Part shown: positions 26,398 to 35,414 of the stretch, piece after piece
Layout: each line of letters begins with the position of its first letter
Numbering within the stretch: the first letter of the stretch is position 1
Assembly (NCBI RefSeq): GCF_018129685.1
Contig: NZ_JAFCLG010000010.1
Coordinates: forward strand, 183,735 to 247,734
DNA: 64,000 nucleotides
Direction of reading: 5' to 3'
Origin: Bradyrhizobium manausense
GTDB lineage: Bacteria; Pseudomonadota; Alphaproteobacteria; Rhizobiales; Xanthobacteraceae
Position numbers and translations under genes: made by a program
The notes under the pieces: generated by a model
What the model saw: only the letters and a program-made list of their open reading frames with translations
Database searches by the model: none
What the model was told of the DNA's origin: nothing

Positions 26398-27915
26398 ATG
26401 TCCACTCCTGTCCGCCTTGCGCTGCTTGCGGCCGCGCTATCCATCCCCGTTTCCGCCCACGCGATGGACGATTTCATGCGCGCCAGCAGCAGCGGGCCGT
26501 TGGCGATGACGTTCTGCACGAAAAACTCCGACGGCAGCAAGCTCGACGGCGGCGCGAGCAAGTTTTGCAAGACCAACGGCTACGACAAACTCGTCGCCGC
26601 GGTCGAGGCGTCGTTTGCGGCGGCTGTCAGCAAGGCACCGGCCAACGTACGCCCGCTGTTCAAGCGCGACCAGGTCTGGTTCAACGAGATGATCCAGGAA
26701 GCTGCGTACACTGTCGAGGAAGCCGACGAGGCCGAACTGCGCCAGAACATGACCAGCGTGCTGCGGCAGCGCGCGGCCGCGCTGGATGACTTCGCGCGCG
26801 GCTTCGGTCGCGGCGGCCTCACCGGCGCCTGGGCCAACGCCTTTGGTGGCATCACCGTCACGGCGACCGAGACGGGCAGTTACCGCCTCGATGCGGAGCT
26901 GAACTCCGACTATGGCAGTGACAAGCATTGGCACTGCACGCTCAAGGCTAAGGTCAAGCCGGGTTCAGACGGCTGGCTGGCCGGCGTCACGATCCCGAAC
27001 CAACCATCCGAGCCCGGCGCGAAACCCGCCGATCCGGTCTCGATCAAGTTGCGGCGCCAGGGAGAGACGCTTCGCGTGGTGATCCTGGCAACCGAAGAGC
27101 AATGGTCGTTCTCCAACGATCCGGATTGCGATCGCCTTGGCCAGGTGACCGGCACCTATTTCGCGAGCGGCAAGCAGAATGGGACCGACAAGACCGATAC
27201 GGCCTTCGTGACGCCGACCTTCGACTGCACCCGACCTGAAACGGCGACCGACGAGGAAATCTGTGCCGACCCGGATCTGGCCACGAACGACCAGCGGCTG
27301 AACCGAGCATGGAAGGCCCTGCTGCCGCGGCTGGACGATGCAACGCGACGCGGGCTGACGGACGACCAACGCCACTGGGTGAGCGCCCAGTCTTTGCAAT
27401 ATCCCGAATTCCTGCATCCCGCGTGGGAGAAGCGGACATCGGCGATGCACTACACCGTGTTCGGACGCGACCGCCTCAACGGCCTTCAACGCGAACGCAT
27501 CGCGCTGCTCGAAGGTTTTGACGACGAGCGCGTCGGCCTCGCCGGCACCTGGCTCGCCTATAATGCCGTCATCAGGATCACCGTGGACAAGGATGGTTCG
27601 GTCGACGCCCAGGGCTGGAAATGGTCGCAGGCCGACTGGAAGGGCGGCTGCGACTACGAGATCAGCGGCGACGTCAAGAGCGGCACGTTCCGCTCGAGCG
27701 AGCAGCGCAAGAACCCTGATACGCTCGAACGCGACCATGGCATGCTCGTCGTCAACCGGCTCGACGATGATTTCGCGCGGAAGCGGGAGGGCAAGAACGA
27801 CAGCGCCGATGACGAGCCCAAATGCGAGCGCAACATCACGATCTCCTCGACGGCCCGGCTGTTTCCGGCAAAGCCGTCCGAGGACATCGACAAAACGACG
27901 AGCGCGATACGCTGA
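26398..27915 (+). CDS. Secreted protein with LprI/DUF1311-like segment
   Basis: This 505-aa protein has a signal peptide (MSTPVRLALLAAALSIPVSAHA). A central part (about 280-330: FDCTRPETATDEEICADPDLATNDQRLNRAWKALLP, followed by TDDQRHWV) matches the DUF1311/LprI pattern of Cys-containing helices seen in lysozyme-inhibitor-like proteins. The flanking beta-rich parts are not recognised. It is a single gene, probably periplasmic. Inhibition of lysozyme is only a family-level guess. Confidence 0.7.
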   Translation: MSTPVRLALLAAALSIPVSAHAMDDFMRASSSGPLAMTFCTKNSDGSKLDGGASKFCKTNGYDKLVAAVEASFAAAVSKAPANVRPLFKRDQVWFNEMIQEAAYTVEEADEAELRQNMTSVLRQRAAALDDFARGFGRGGLTGAWANAFGGITVTATETGSYRLDAELNSDYGSDKHWHCTLKAKVKPGSDGWLAGVTIPNQPSEPGAKPADPVSIKLRRQGETLRVVILATEEQWSFSNDPDCDRLGQVTGTYFASGKQNGTDKTDTAFVTPTFDCTRPETATDEEICADPDLATNDQRLNRAWKALLPRLDDATRRGLTDDQRHWVSAQSLQYPEFLHPAWEKRTSAMHYTVFGRDRLNGLQRERIALLEGFDDERVGLAGTWLAYNAVIRITVDKDGSVDAQGWKWSQADWKGGCDYEISGDVKSGTFRSSEQRKNPDTLERDHGMLVVNRLDDDFARKREGKNDSADDEPKCERNITISSTARLFPAKPSEDIDKTTSAIR

Positions 27916-27951
27916 AGCGCGATGAGATTCTGGTGAATCATCATCGCGCTT
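27915..27951. repeat. Short palindromic repeat, family E, lone copy
   Basis: AAGCGCGATGA (27915-27925) and TCATCGCGCTT (27941-27951) form an 11-bp inverted repeat overlapping the last base of the preceding stop codon. It lies between two convergent genes and may end transcription. A second copy at 44382 is joined to a family F repeat. Confidence 0.8.
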
Positions 27952-27976
27952 TGCGGCAGCATCGATTTGTCGGACC

Positions 27977-30238
27977 TCAGCGCTGCGTCAGCAGGTCCTC
28001 GATCCGGATCGGAAAGCGGCGCACCCGCACGCCGGTCGCATGCCAGACGGCATTGGCGACCGCGCCTGCACTGCCGGTGATGCCGATCTCGCCGACGCCC
28101 TTGATGCCGAGCGCATTCACATGCGGATCGTGCTCCTCGACCGTGATGACGTCGAGCGGCGGCACGTCGGCATTCACGGGGATGTGGTACTCGCCGAGAT
28201 TGGCATTCATGATCCGCCCGCTGCGTCGGTCGGTGATCGCCTCCTCGTGCAGCGCGAAGGACAGGCCCCAGATCATGCCGCCGAACAGCTGGCTCCTCAC
28301 CAGATGCGGATTGACGATGCGGCCCGCGGCGAAGGCGCCGACCATGCGGGTGACGCGGATCTGGCCGAGTTCGGGATCGACCTTCACCTCGGCAAACACC
28401 GCGCCGTGGGCGTGCATCGCATATTGTTCCATCGCCGCCGGATTCGGCGCGCCGGTGCCGCGAGCCTCGACCTCGGCAACGCCCGCGCGGGCAAGGATCT
28501 CGCCGTAGCTCTCGCTACGGCTCTCGTCGTCACGCCGGGTCAACCTTCCATCGCGCGCGATCACGCCGGCGTTGCCTGCGCCGAACAACGGCGAACGCTC
28601 GTCATTGGTGGCGAGATCGGCAAGCTTGGCGATGACGGCCGCTCCGGCGCTGTGGATCGCAGCCCCCGCGGTCGCGGTGTGCGCCGAGCCACCGGCAATG
28701 CCGGCATCAGGCAGGTCGGACGAACCGGCCTTGAACTCGACGCGTTCGATATCGAGCCCGAGTTCATCCGCCGCGATCTGGGCCAGCGCGGTCCACGCGC
28801 CCTGCCCCATGTCATGCGCGCCGATCTCCATCGCACCGGACCCATCGCGACGAAGCACCGCGCGCGCCTCGGCCTGGAACATCAGCGCGGGGAACGTCGC
28901 GGTGCCCATCCCCCAGCCGACCAGAAGTCCGGCATCATCGCGCATCTGTCGCGGCTGGAGCGAGCGCTTCGCCCAGCCGAAACGCGCCGCGCCCTGATCG
29001 TAACAGGCACGCAGCGCTTTCGAGGAAAACGGCTTTCCCGTGATCGGCTCGACCTCGGCATAGTTCTTCAGGCGGAAGGCAAGCGGATCCATGCCGCAGG
29101 CCCAGGCCATCTCGTCGATCGCGCTCTCGAGCGCAATCGATCCCGTCGCCTCGCCCGGTGCGCGCATGAACAGTGGCGTGCCGGTGTTGACGCGCACGGC
29201 GTCATGCGAGGTACGGATCGCCGGCGCCGCATAAAGCGTGTGCGAAGCATCGGCCGCGGGTTCGTAGAAATCGTCGAACGTGCTCGACACGGTCCGCGCG
29301 TGGTGATCGAGCGCGGTCAGCCGCCCTTCGGCATCGGCGCCGATGCGCAGGCGCTGACGCGTCGGCGCACGATGGCCGACCGGGCCGTACATCTGCTCGC
29401 GGCGCAACACGAGCTTCACCGGCTTGCCGACCAGTTTCGCGGCCATGATGCCGAGAACCGGCGGACCGGCCATCAGTCCCTTCGAGCCGAAGCCGCCGCC
29501 GAGGAACGGACTGCGGATGTGGATCTTGTCATGCGCAATGCCGAACAACTCAGCGACGCGCGCCAAGGACAACATCAATCCCTGGGTCGGCATGTCGATT
29601 TCGAGACGATCACCGTTCCAGTGAGCCACGATTGCGTGCGGCTCCATCGCGTTGTGATATTGCGCGGGCGTCTCGTAAATCGCGTCGATCTGCTTGTCCG
29701 CCGAAGCAAGGCCCGCCGTGACATCGCCAAGGTGATTTTCGGTCGGGTTCCCGACACCGACGACCGGCGGCACGTAACTCTTGCCGGCATCGAGGCCGAC
29801 GAGGGCGGGCAGCGTCTCGTAACGCGGCGCCAACAGCACTGCGCCCTCCGTCGCCGCTTCGAGCGTCTCCGCGATCACGACGGCGATCGGCTGGTTGGCA
29901 TAGCGGACCTCGTTGCTCTGCAGCACCTCCATCCGGAACACGAACGGATTGGTCTTGATTTCCGGATCGATCGCGAGCGGCGGCTTGTGGTCAGGCGTCA
30001 TGACTTCGACGACGCCAGGATGGCGTTTGGCAGCGGCGACATCGAGCGAAGTCACGCGGCCATGCGCGATGTTGGACACCGCGATCACCGCAAACAGCAA
30101 GCCGGGCGGATGATTGTCGGCAGCGTAAGTCGCCTGACCCTTGACCTTGAGCACGCCGTCGCGGCGGGTCAGCGGCTGGCCGATGCTGGAGCCGTGGCGG
30201 AGGTGGGCGGGTGCGCTGGTGAGATTAAGCTCAGGCAT
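27977..30238 (-). CDS. paoC: Molybdenum-binding large subunit of a PaoABC-type aldehyde oxidoreductase
   Basis: This 753-aa protein of the xanthine oxidase family binds molybdopterin-cytosine dinucleotide and oxidises aldehydes to acids. It shows the family pattern (LTRRDGVLKVKGQATYAAD, FLGGGFGSKG, AHDMGQGAWTALAQIAA) and a probable catalytic Glu in GVGEIGITGSAGA near the C-terminus. ATG 30238 overlaps the FAD-subunit stop by 8 bp. The order Fe-S, FAD, Mo matches E. coli paoABC. Substrates may include aldehydes from amine oxidation, an inference from the nearby amine genes. Confidence 0.88.
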   Translation of the reverse strand: MPELNLTSAPAHLRHGSSIGQPLTRRDGVLKVKGQATYAADNHPPGLLFAVIAVSNIAHGRVTSLDVAAAKRHPGVVEVMTPDHKPPLAIDPEIKTNPFVFRMEVLQSNEVRYANQPIAVVIAETLEAATEGAVLLAPRYETLPALVGLDAGKSYVPPVVGVGNPTENHLGDVTAGLASADKQIDAIYETPAQYHNAMEPHAIVAHWNGDRLEIDMPTQGLMLSLARVAELFGIAHDKIHIRSPFLGGGFGSKGLMAGPPVLGIMAAKLVGKPVKLVLRREQMYGPVGHRAPTRQRLRIGADAEGRLTALDHHARTVSSTFDDFYEPAADASHTLYAAPAIRTSHDAVRVNTGTPLFMRAPGEATGSIALESAIDEMAWACGMDPLAFRLKNYAEVEPITGKPFSSKALRACYDQGAARFGWAKRSLQPRQMRDDAGLLVGWGMGTATFPALMFQAEARAVLRRDGSGAMEIGAHDMGQGAWTALAQIAADELGLDIERVEFKAGSSDLPDAGIAGGSAHTATAGAAIHSAGAAVIAKLADLATNDERSPLFGAGNAGVIARDGRLTRRDDESRSESYGEILARAGVAEVEARGTGAPNPAAMEQYAMHAHGAVFAEVKVDPELGQIRVTRMVGAFAAGRIVNPHLVRSQLFGGMIWGLSFALHEEAITDRRSGRIMNANLGEYHIPVNADVPPLDVITVEEHDPHVNALGIKGVGEIGITGSAGAVANAVWHATGVRVRRFPIRIEDLLTQR

Positions 30239-31286
30239 GGATGGCTCCAGACGTCGAAGCAAAGGGTGATGCCGGCAGCGCGGGAATACGCGCGGGCGTA
30301 CCGGCAGCGGCAAGGGTCAGCGCGCGCACGACGATGCGACGTGCGAGCTCGATCTTGTAGGAATTGTCACCGGACGGCTTTGCGTCGGCGAGCGCGCGCC
30401 AGGCGGCTTCCTGGAAGGCATCTGCCGTCGGTGCGACTCCCCTGAGAACGTCTTCCGCCGCGCGGGCACGCCAAGGCTTGGCGGCAACGCCGCCAAGCGC
30501 GAGCCGCGCCTCCGCGACCTTGCCGTCCTCGATCCGCAATGCCGCCGCGGCCGAGACGATCGCGAAAGCATAGGACATACGCTCGCGGACCTTGAGATAG
30601 CGCGCATGTGCGGCAAAGCCGCGCGCCGCCGGCGGCAGACGCACTGCGAGGATGAGATCGCCAGGCTCGAGCACGGTTTCACGCTCCGGCGTATGGCCGG
30701 GCAGGCGATGCAATTCGTCGAGCGCGATCTCGCGACGGCCGTTCCTGCCCTCGATCTCGACAATCGCGTCGAGCGCCAGCAGCGGCACGCAGAAGTCGGA
30801 CGGGTGCGTCGCAATGCAACTCTCGCTCCAGCCGAGCACGGCGTGGGTGCGGTTCTCGCCGCCGCGGGCGTCACAGCCAGAGCCGGCCTCGCGCTTGTTG
30901 CAACGGCTGGCGGTGTCATAGAAATAAGCGCAACGCGTCCGCTGCAGCAGATTGCCACCCACGGTCGCAGCGTTACGCAACTGCGCCGACGCGCCGGAGA
31001 GCAGCGCTTCGGCAACGGCCGGATAGGTTTTCGCGAACTCGGCATCATGCGCGAGGTCGGCGTTGCTGACGAGCGCACCGATGCGCAACGACCCATCGGC
31101 GAGGCGCTCGATCTGATCAAGGCCATCGAGATGCGTGACGTCGACCAGGCGATCCGGCCGGCTGATGTTGCCCTTCATCAGATCGAGCAGGTTGGTGCCG
31201 GCGGCGAGATAAGTCGCGCCGGGCTGGGCGGCCGCAGCGACGGCCTCAGCAACCGTGGCGGGCCTCACATAATCAAACTGTTTCAT
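30231..31286 (-). CDS. paoB: FAD subunit with extra [4Fe-4S] site, PaoB-like
   Basis: This 351-aa subunit of the CO-dehydrogenase medium-chain fold has YLAAGTNLLDLMKG (FAD) and SGASAQLRNAATVGGNLLQRTRC. Cys119, Cys129, Cys138 and Cys157 follow the PaoB pattern (CNKREAGSGC region) that holds an additional [4Fe-4S] cluster, absent from ordinary xanthine dehydrogenase FAD subunits. It begins in a 4-bp ATGA overlap with the Fe-S subunit gene. This Cys set is the main reason for the PaoB rather than generic call. Confidence 0.87.
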   Translation of the reverse strand: MKQFDYVRPATVAEAVAAAAQPGATYLAAGTNLLDLMKGNISRPDRLVDVTHLDGLDQIERLADGSLRIGALVSNADLAHDAEFAKTYPAVAEALLSGASAQLRNAATVGGNLLQRTRCAYFYDTASRCNKREAGSGCDARGGENRTHAVLGWSESCIATHPSDFCVPLLALDAIVEIEGRNGRREIALDELHRLPGHTPERETVLEPGDLILAVRLPPAARGFAAHARYLKVRERMSYAFAIVSAAAALRIEDGKVAEARLALGGVAAKPWRARAAEDVLRGVAPTADAFQEAAWRALADAKPSGDNSYKIELARRIVVRALTLAAAGTPARIPALPASPFASTSGAIHA

Positions 31287-31780
31287 GCCGAGCGCCTCTG
31301 ATTGGTTTCGTCGACACCGGCTTGCGCCTCGAGCACGGCATCGACGATGCCGGCATAGGCGCCGCAGCGACAGAGATTGCCGCTCATGCATTCGCGGATG
31401 CGTTCGGGATCATTGCCGGCCTGGGCCTCTTGCATCATGCCGATGGCGCTCATGATCTGGCCTGGCGTGCAGAAGCCGCACTGGAATCCGTCATGGGCGA
31501 TGAAGGCGGCCTGGACGGGATGGAGTTGATCGCCCCGCGCGACCCCTTCGATGGTCAGGATGTCGGCGCCATCATGGCTGATGGCGAGCGCGAGGCAGGA
31601 ATTGATCCGCTTGCCGTCGACGAGAATGGTGCAGGCACCGCACTGGCCGCGGTCGCATCCCTTCTTGGTTCCGGTGAGATGGAGGCGCTCACGCAGGAGA
31701 TCGAGCAGCATGACGCGGGGATCGTCGAGAACGAAATCGCGCCGTGCACCGTTCACGGTGAGGCTGATGGAGTGGTTCAT
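31283..31780 (-). CDS. paoA: [2Fe-2S] subunit of the aldehyde oxidoreductase, PaoA-like
   Basis: This 165-aa protein has a plant-ferredoxin-type cluster (GCDRGQCGACT then a later Cys) and a second helical cluster domain (CGFCTPGQ, CRCGAY). It passes electrons from the Mo site to FAD. E. coli PaoA has a Tat leader; this protein starts MNHSISLTVNG with no signal sequence, so the complex here is probably cytoplasmic. It is first in a three-gene overlapping operon, divergent from a TetR regulator. Confidence 0.88.
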   Translation of the reverse strand: MNHSISLTVNGARRDFVLDDPRVMLLDLLRERLHLTGTKKGCDRGQCGACTILVDGKRINSCLALAISHDGADILTIEGVARGDQLHPVQAAFIAHDGFQCGFCTPGQIMSAIGMMQEAQAGNDPERIRECMSGNLCRCGAYAGIVDAVLEAQAGVDETNQRRSA

Positions 31781-31922
31781 ACAAGGCTCCGATCAGATAT
31801 GGACATGGCTCATCGTCCGGCGCGCCACCGCCGTGGCCGCCGTCGATATCGCGCCGGTCCGGATATCATCCGGGCCGACACCCGCGAAGATACGGAGGCA
31901 CCCTCCGCTTAACAAGGGCCAC

Positions 31923-31936
31923 CCAAAAATATTTGG
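31923..31936. promoter_or_regulatory. Inverted repeat between paoA and the TetR gene
   Basis: CCAAA-AATA-TTTGG is a 5-4-5 palindrome in the 251-bp divergent region. A direct repeat GGTTCA at 31984 and GGGTTCA about 10 bp further on lies closer to the regulator. Either could be the TetR operator; no other feature was found in this interval. Confidence 0.4.
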
Positions 31937-32031
31937 AATTCGTCAAAAGCCCATGCGCTGACAACGCGATGCAGCCCTGCAAAGGTTCAGCAAGGGTTCA
32001 ATCTAACCAATTCGTGATCTACATTGTCGCC

Positions 32032-32670
32032 ATGGACGACCAGACCGACCAGACCCGCAAGCCCCGCGCCGATGCCGTGCGCAACCGCGAGCGTGTGCTC
32101 GAGGCAGCCAAGCTCGTGTTCAACGCGGGCGGCCCGGAGGCCAGTCTTGAAGCTGTCGCAAAACGCGCCGGCGTCGGCATCGGCACGCTCTATCGGCATT
32201 TTCCGACGCGTGAGGATCTGTTCGAGGCGGTGTACCGCCGCGAGGTCGAGCAGCTCAGCGAGCTCGCCGAGCAGTTGAAGAGTGCCAAGGACCCGGTCGA
32301 CGCGCTGCGGCGCTGGCTCCGGTCAGGCGTCGAGTTCGTTGCCACCAAGAAGGGCATGGTGGCGACCCTGGCACTCGCGGTGCAGAGCGGCTCAGAGCTG
32401 CATGCCTTCTCGTTCGAGCGCCTGACCAAGGCGATCGGCTCGCTGCTCGATCGCGCAATCACAGCGGGCGCGATGCGCGCCGACATCAGTCCCGAGGATC
32501 TGCTGCGCGCCTTCTTCGGCATGTGCTACATGCATGATCAGCCCGGTTGGCAAGCCTCCGTGCTGCGGATGCTCGACGTGTTCGTCGACGGGCTGCGCGC
32601 GCAGCCCGCCGCAAAAACCAAGGCGCGCCGGACCGCGCCGGCAAAGGCGCCGGTGAAACGGAAGCGGTAG
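32032..32670 (+). CDS. TetR-family regulator
   Basis: This 212-aa protein has an N-terminal TetR helix-turn-helix (RNRERVLEAAKLVFNAGGPEASLEAVAKRAGV, IGTLYRHFPTREDLFEAVYR). The C-terminal helical ligand domain ends in a basic Ala/Lys tail. ATG 32032 is chosen as the usual start; an upstream in-frame ATG at 31933 lies inside the putative operator. It is divergent from the aldehyde oxidoreductase operon and probably represses it. Confidence 0.9.
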   Translation: MDDQTDQTRKPRADAVRNRERVLEAAKLVFNAGGPEASLEAVAKRAGVGIGTLYRHFPTREDLFEAVYRREVEQLSELAEQLKSAKDPVDALRRWLRSGVEFVATKKGMVATLALAVQSGSELHAFSFERLTKAIGSLLDRAITAGAMRADISPEDLLRAFFGMCYMHDQPGWQASVLRMLDVFVDGLRAQPAAKTKARRTAPAKAPVKRKR

Positions 32671-32735
32671 CACGCCCGTATCTCCCCGAGGCATGCTAGG
32701 ATCGGCATGGCCTTGATTTCAACGCGGAGCTTGCC

Positions 32736-33143
32736 ATGCGCATTGCAGCCTTGGTCGTCGCCTTCAGTGTTGCCTTTGGCTCCCTTGCGGCACGCGCCGA
32801 CGATGTCTCGGCGGCACAAGGCGTGATCCGCGCCCAGGAGCAGGCCTTCGTCCGTGACGACGCCGCGGCCGCCTATTCCTATGCCGCCCCCGCGGTCAAG
32901 CAGATCTTCCCCGCACCCGACATCTTCATGTCGATGGTGCAGAACGGCTACGCGCCGGTCTACCGCCACAAGAGCTTCGAGTTCGGCGACAGCAAGGCCG
33001 AAGGCAGCTCGGTTGCCCAGCGCGTCCATATCATCGATGCCAATGGCGAGGCCTGGGAAGCGCTCTACACGCTGGAGCAGCAGCCGGACGGCAGCTACAA
33101 GATCACCGGCTGCTCGCTGCTAAGGGCAGGACAGGCGGTTTAG
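32736..33143 (+). CDS. Secreted DUF4864 protein
   Basis: This 135-aa protein has a signal peptide (MRIAALVVAFSVAFGSLAARA) and the compact SnoaL-like pattern of DUF4864 (IRAQEQAFVRDDAAAAYSYAAP, KQIFPAPDIFMSMVQNGY, GYAPVYRHKSFEFG). The function of the family is unknown. It stands alone between the TetR gene and a convergent MFS gene. Confidence 0.82.
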   Translation: MRIAALVVAFSVAFGSLAARADDVSAAQGVIRAQEQAFVRDDAAAAYSYAAPAVKQIFPAPDIFMSMVQNGYAPVYRHKSFEFGDSKAEGSSVAQRVHIIDANGEAWEALYTLEQQPDGSYKITGCSLLRAGQAV

Positions 33144-33186
33144 GTCGCCTCGAGAAACAACGACGCCACGGTCGCGATGGCGCCGA

Positions 33187-34452
33187 TCAAGTCGCGAAGC
33201 CGGCCCCTGCCCTGGTCGCGTTCATGCGCGAGCGGATCAGCAGCGTCAGGACGATGCCGACATTGAGAGCGTTCCACGCCACGCCGTTGGCGAACGCCGC
33301 TGCGTAGGAGCCGGTGGCATCAAAGATGATGCCGGAGACCCAGCCGCCGAAGGACATGCCGAACACGGAGGCGAAGATCACGATGCCGACGCGGGTTGCG
33401 GCTTCGCTGGCCGGCATCGCCTCGCGCACGATGATGGCGTAGCTCGGCACGATGCCGCCCTGGAACAGGCCGAACATGGCGGAGATCAGATAAAGCGAGG
33501 CGAGGCTGTCGAAGAACAGGTAGAACACCAGCGCAAAGCCTTGCGCCAGCGACCCGAGCAGCAGCGTGCGGATGCCGCCGATCTTGTCGGCGAGATAGCC
33601 CGAGCCGATGCGGCTGACGATGCCGCAGGCCATCATCAGCGACAGCATCTCGGCGCCGCGCGCCACGCCATAGCCGAGATCGCCGCAATAGGCGACGATG
33701 TGCACCTGCGGCATCGCCATGGCGACACAGCACGAAATGCTGGCGATCGAGAGCAGCACCGTCAGCGTGTTGGTCGAGAGTTTCAGATCGACCCTTGGCG
33801 GCGGCGCGTTGGCGTGATTACGGACCTTGTCGTCACCCATCCGCGCGCGCAGGACGAGTAGCAGGCTCGACATCAACACCACGCAGACGACGGCGATGCC
33901 GACATGGGTGGTGCGCCAACCGATTGTCTCCATGCCCGCGTTGACCAGCGGCGGCCATATCGTGCCGGCGACGTAATTGCCGCTTGCGACGATGGTCACC
34001 GCGAGGCCGCGATAGCGCTCGAACCAGTGTGAGGCCTCCGCCATCAGCGGCGCGAAGGTCGCTGATGTGCCGAGCCCGATCAGAAAATAGGCCGCCACGA
34101 ACTGCCAGAGCTGGGTCGAGAGCCCCGCGAGCGTGTTGGCGACGCCGAGAAAAGCGATGCTGATCGCCATCGCCCGCACGATGCCGAATTTGTCGGTGAT
34201 CCTGCCGGCGATCACGCCACCGAGCCCGAAGCCGAACATCATCAGCGTGAAGGCCAGCGACACGGCGCCGCGCGTCGCGGCGAACTCGGCCTGAACGACG
34301 GGAATCACAACGACGACCGCCCACATGCCGACGCCGCCGATCGAGCCCATCACCAGTGCGAGCAAAAGCCGCACCCAGGCCTGACGCGAGTCAGGGGTGA
34401 ATGAGGCCGGTTTCTGTCCTGAGGAATTTCGGGCGTGCACGACGCCGACCAT
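33187..34452 (-). CDS. MFS transporter, monocarboxylate/oxalate-formate-like
   Basis: This protein of about 421 aa has 12 membrane spans and MFS loop motifs (GRITDKFGIVRAM after span 2; GYLADKIGGIRTLLLGS in the second half). The pattern resembles the OFA/monocarboxylate group. ATG 34452 is preferred; an ATG at 34500 would add 16 residues. The substrate is unknown; no obvious partner gene is adjacent. Confidence 0.85.
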   Translation of the reverse strand: MVGVVHARNSSGQKPASFTPDSRQAWVRLLLALVMGSIGGVGMWAVVVVIPVVQAEFAATRGAVSLAFTLMMFGFGLGGVIAGRITDKFGIVRAMAISIAFLGVANTLAGLSTQLWQFVAAYFLIGLGTSATFAPLMAEASHWFERYRGLAVTIVASGNYVAGTIWPPLVNAGMETIGWRTTHVGIAVVCVVLMSSLLLVLRARMGDDKVRNHANAPPPRVDLKLSTNTLTVLLSIASISCCVAMAMPQVHIVAYCGDLGYGVARGAEMLSLMMACGIVSRIGSGYLADKIGGIRTLLLGSLAQGFALVFYLFFDSLASLYLISAMFGLFQGGIVPSYAIIVREAMPASEAATRVGIVIFASVFGMSFGGWVSGIIFDATGSYAAAFANGVAWNALNVGIVLTLLIRSRMNATRAGAGFAT

Positions 34453-34602
34453 GTTCGCTGATCGCCGCACGGTCAACCATCCTGCCGCGATATTGGGCAT
34501 GCACGATGCACTGCGGTAAGAATTGCTTGGCGAAGCCGCGCTTTGCCATTAGTTTGCAATCTGCGTACGCAAGGATTGTCGCGCGAGGGGCCTGTTGGCG
34601 GA

Positions 34603-35043
34603 ATGCTGTTGCGATTGACGCAATCGATGCGGATCAAGGTGGGGCGCCTCATTGCGCTGACCTATCTGTTCTGCGTGCTCGCGCCGGCTGCAAGCCTCGC
34701 CTGGGGTACGGGACCAGCGCCGTGCCTCGATGACGCGCTCCTCGCCGACCTTGTGCCGGTCCATCAAGCGATGCCTGCCAACCACATGCATGGCGGCGCG
34801 ACGCACGACCACGCTGGCATGCACGCGCATCACCAGTCCGCGCAGGACACGCCCGCCCCACATCATCATGACGACAAGGGCAAGGCAGGTCCGTGCTGTG
34901 CGATGATGTGCATCAGCGCCCTGCCGGCCGATCTACCAGGCTTCGCAAAGCCAATGCAGCCGGTTTCCGCCTGCTCACCGGAGATCGTCGTCAGCCTTCA
35001 CAGCGCGGCGCCCCCCCGGCTCTACCGCCCTCCCATCGCCTGA
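34603..35043 (+). CDS. Small exported His/Cys/Met-rich protein, copper operon
   Basis: This 146-aa protein has a hydrophobic N-terminal segment (LIALTYLFCVLAPAASLAWG), then a central His-rich part (NHMHGGATHDHAGMHAHH, APHHHDD) and a CCAMMC motif, all typical metal ligands. It begins the run of copper-handling genes. ATG 34603 has GGCGGA just upstream; ATG 34627 is an alternative. The layout recalls small DUF2946-like proteins seen beside copper genes, but the match is loose. Confidence 0.65.
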   Translation: MLLRLTQSMRIKVGRLIALTYLFCVLAPAASLAWGTGPAPCLDDALLADLVPVHQAMPANHMHGGATHDHAGMHAHHQSAQDTPAPHHHDDKGKAGPCCAMMCISALPADLPGFAKPMQPVSACSPEIVVSLHSAAPPRLYRPPIA

Positions 35044-35120
35044 TCTGAGACGACGACGTCAGGCCGGCGCGCATTGCGCGCGCACGAACCTGTGGTCTCC
35101 AGTCAGATCAGGGATTTCTC

Positions 35121-35405
35121 ATGCTTGCGCTTCTCGGGACGAGGTCCGCCGCTGCATATGCAGCGCGTGGAGCACACATTCGATTCCATCGGCCGCTGCT
35201 GGCCGCGATAGCGCTCGCGTTATCAGGCTGCATACCGGCGACGACTCACATCGCGACCCCGGATCCGGCCGATCCCACGGCAAAGGCAGCGCGCGTCGAT
35301 TATCGTTCGACGGTCGCACCCTATGCGGGCCTGCGACCTGCGGCTCCCGCGCGGTGGCAAGACCGCCATGACGCGGTCGCGCCGCAGCCAAAGCAAGAGC
35401 AGTAG
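35121..35405 (+). CDS. Small lipoprotein (94 aa) of the copper operon
   Basis: The N-terminal region carries a hydrophobic stretch and a lipobox LALSGC at about residue 37, followed by a short Pro/Ala-rich part. AGGGA precedes ATG 35121. It lies 9 bp before the TolC-family lipoprotein gene, so they are cotranscribed. The family is unknown; it may assist the outer-membrane factor. Confidence 0.65.
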   Translation: MLALLGTRSAAAYAARGAHIRFHRPLLAAIALALSGCIPATTHIATPDPADPTAKAARVDYRSTVAPYAGLRPAAPARWQDRHDAVAPQPKQEQ

Positions 35406-35414
35406 GAGCGCACC

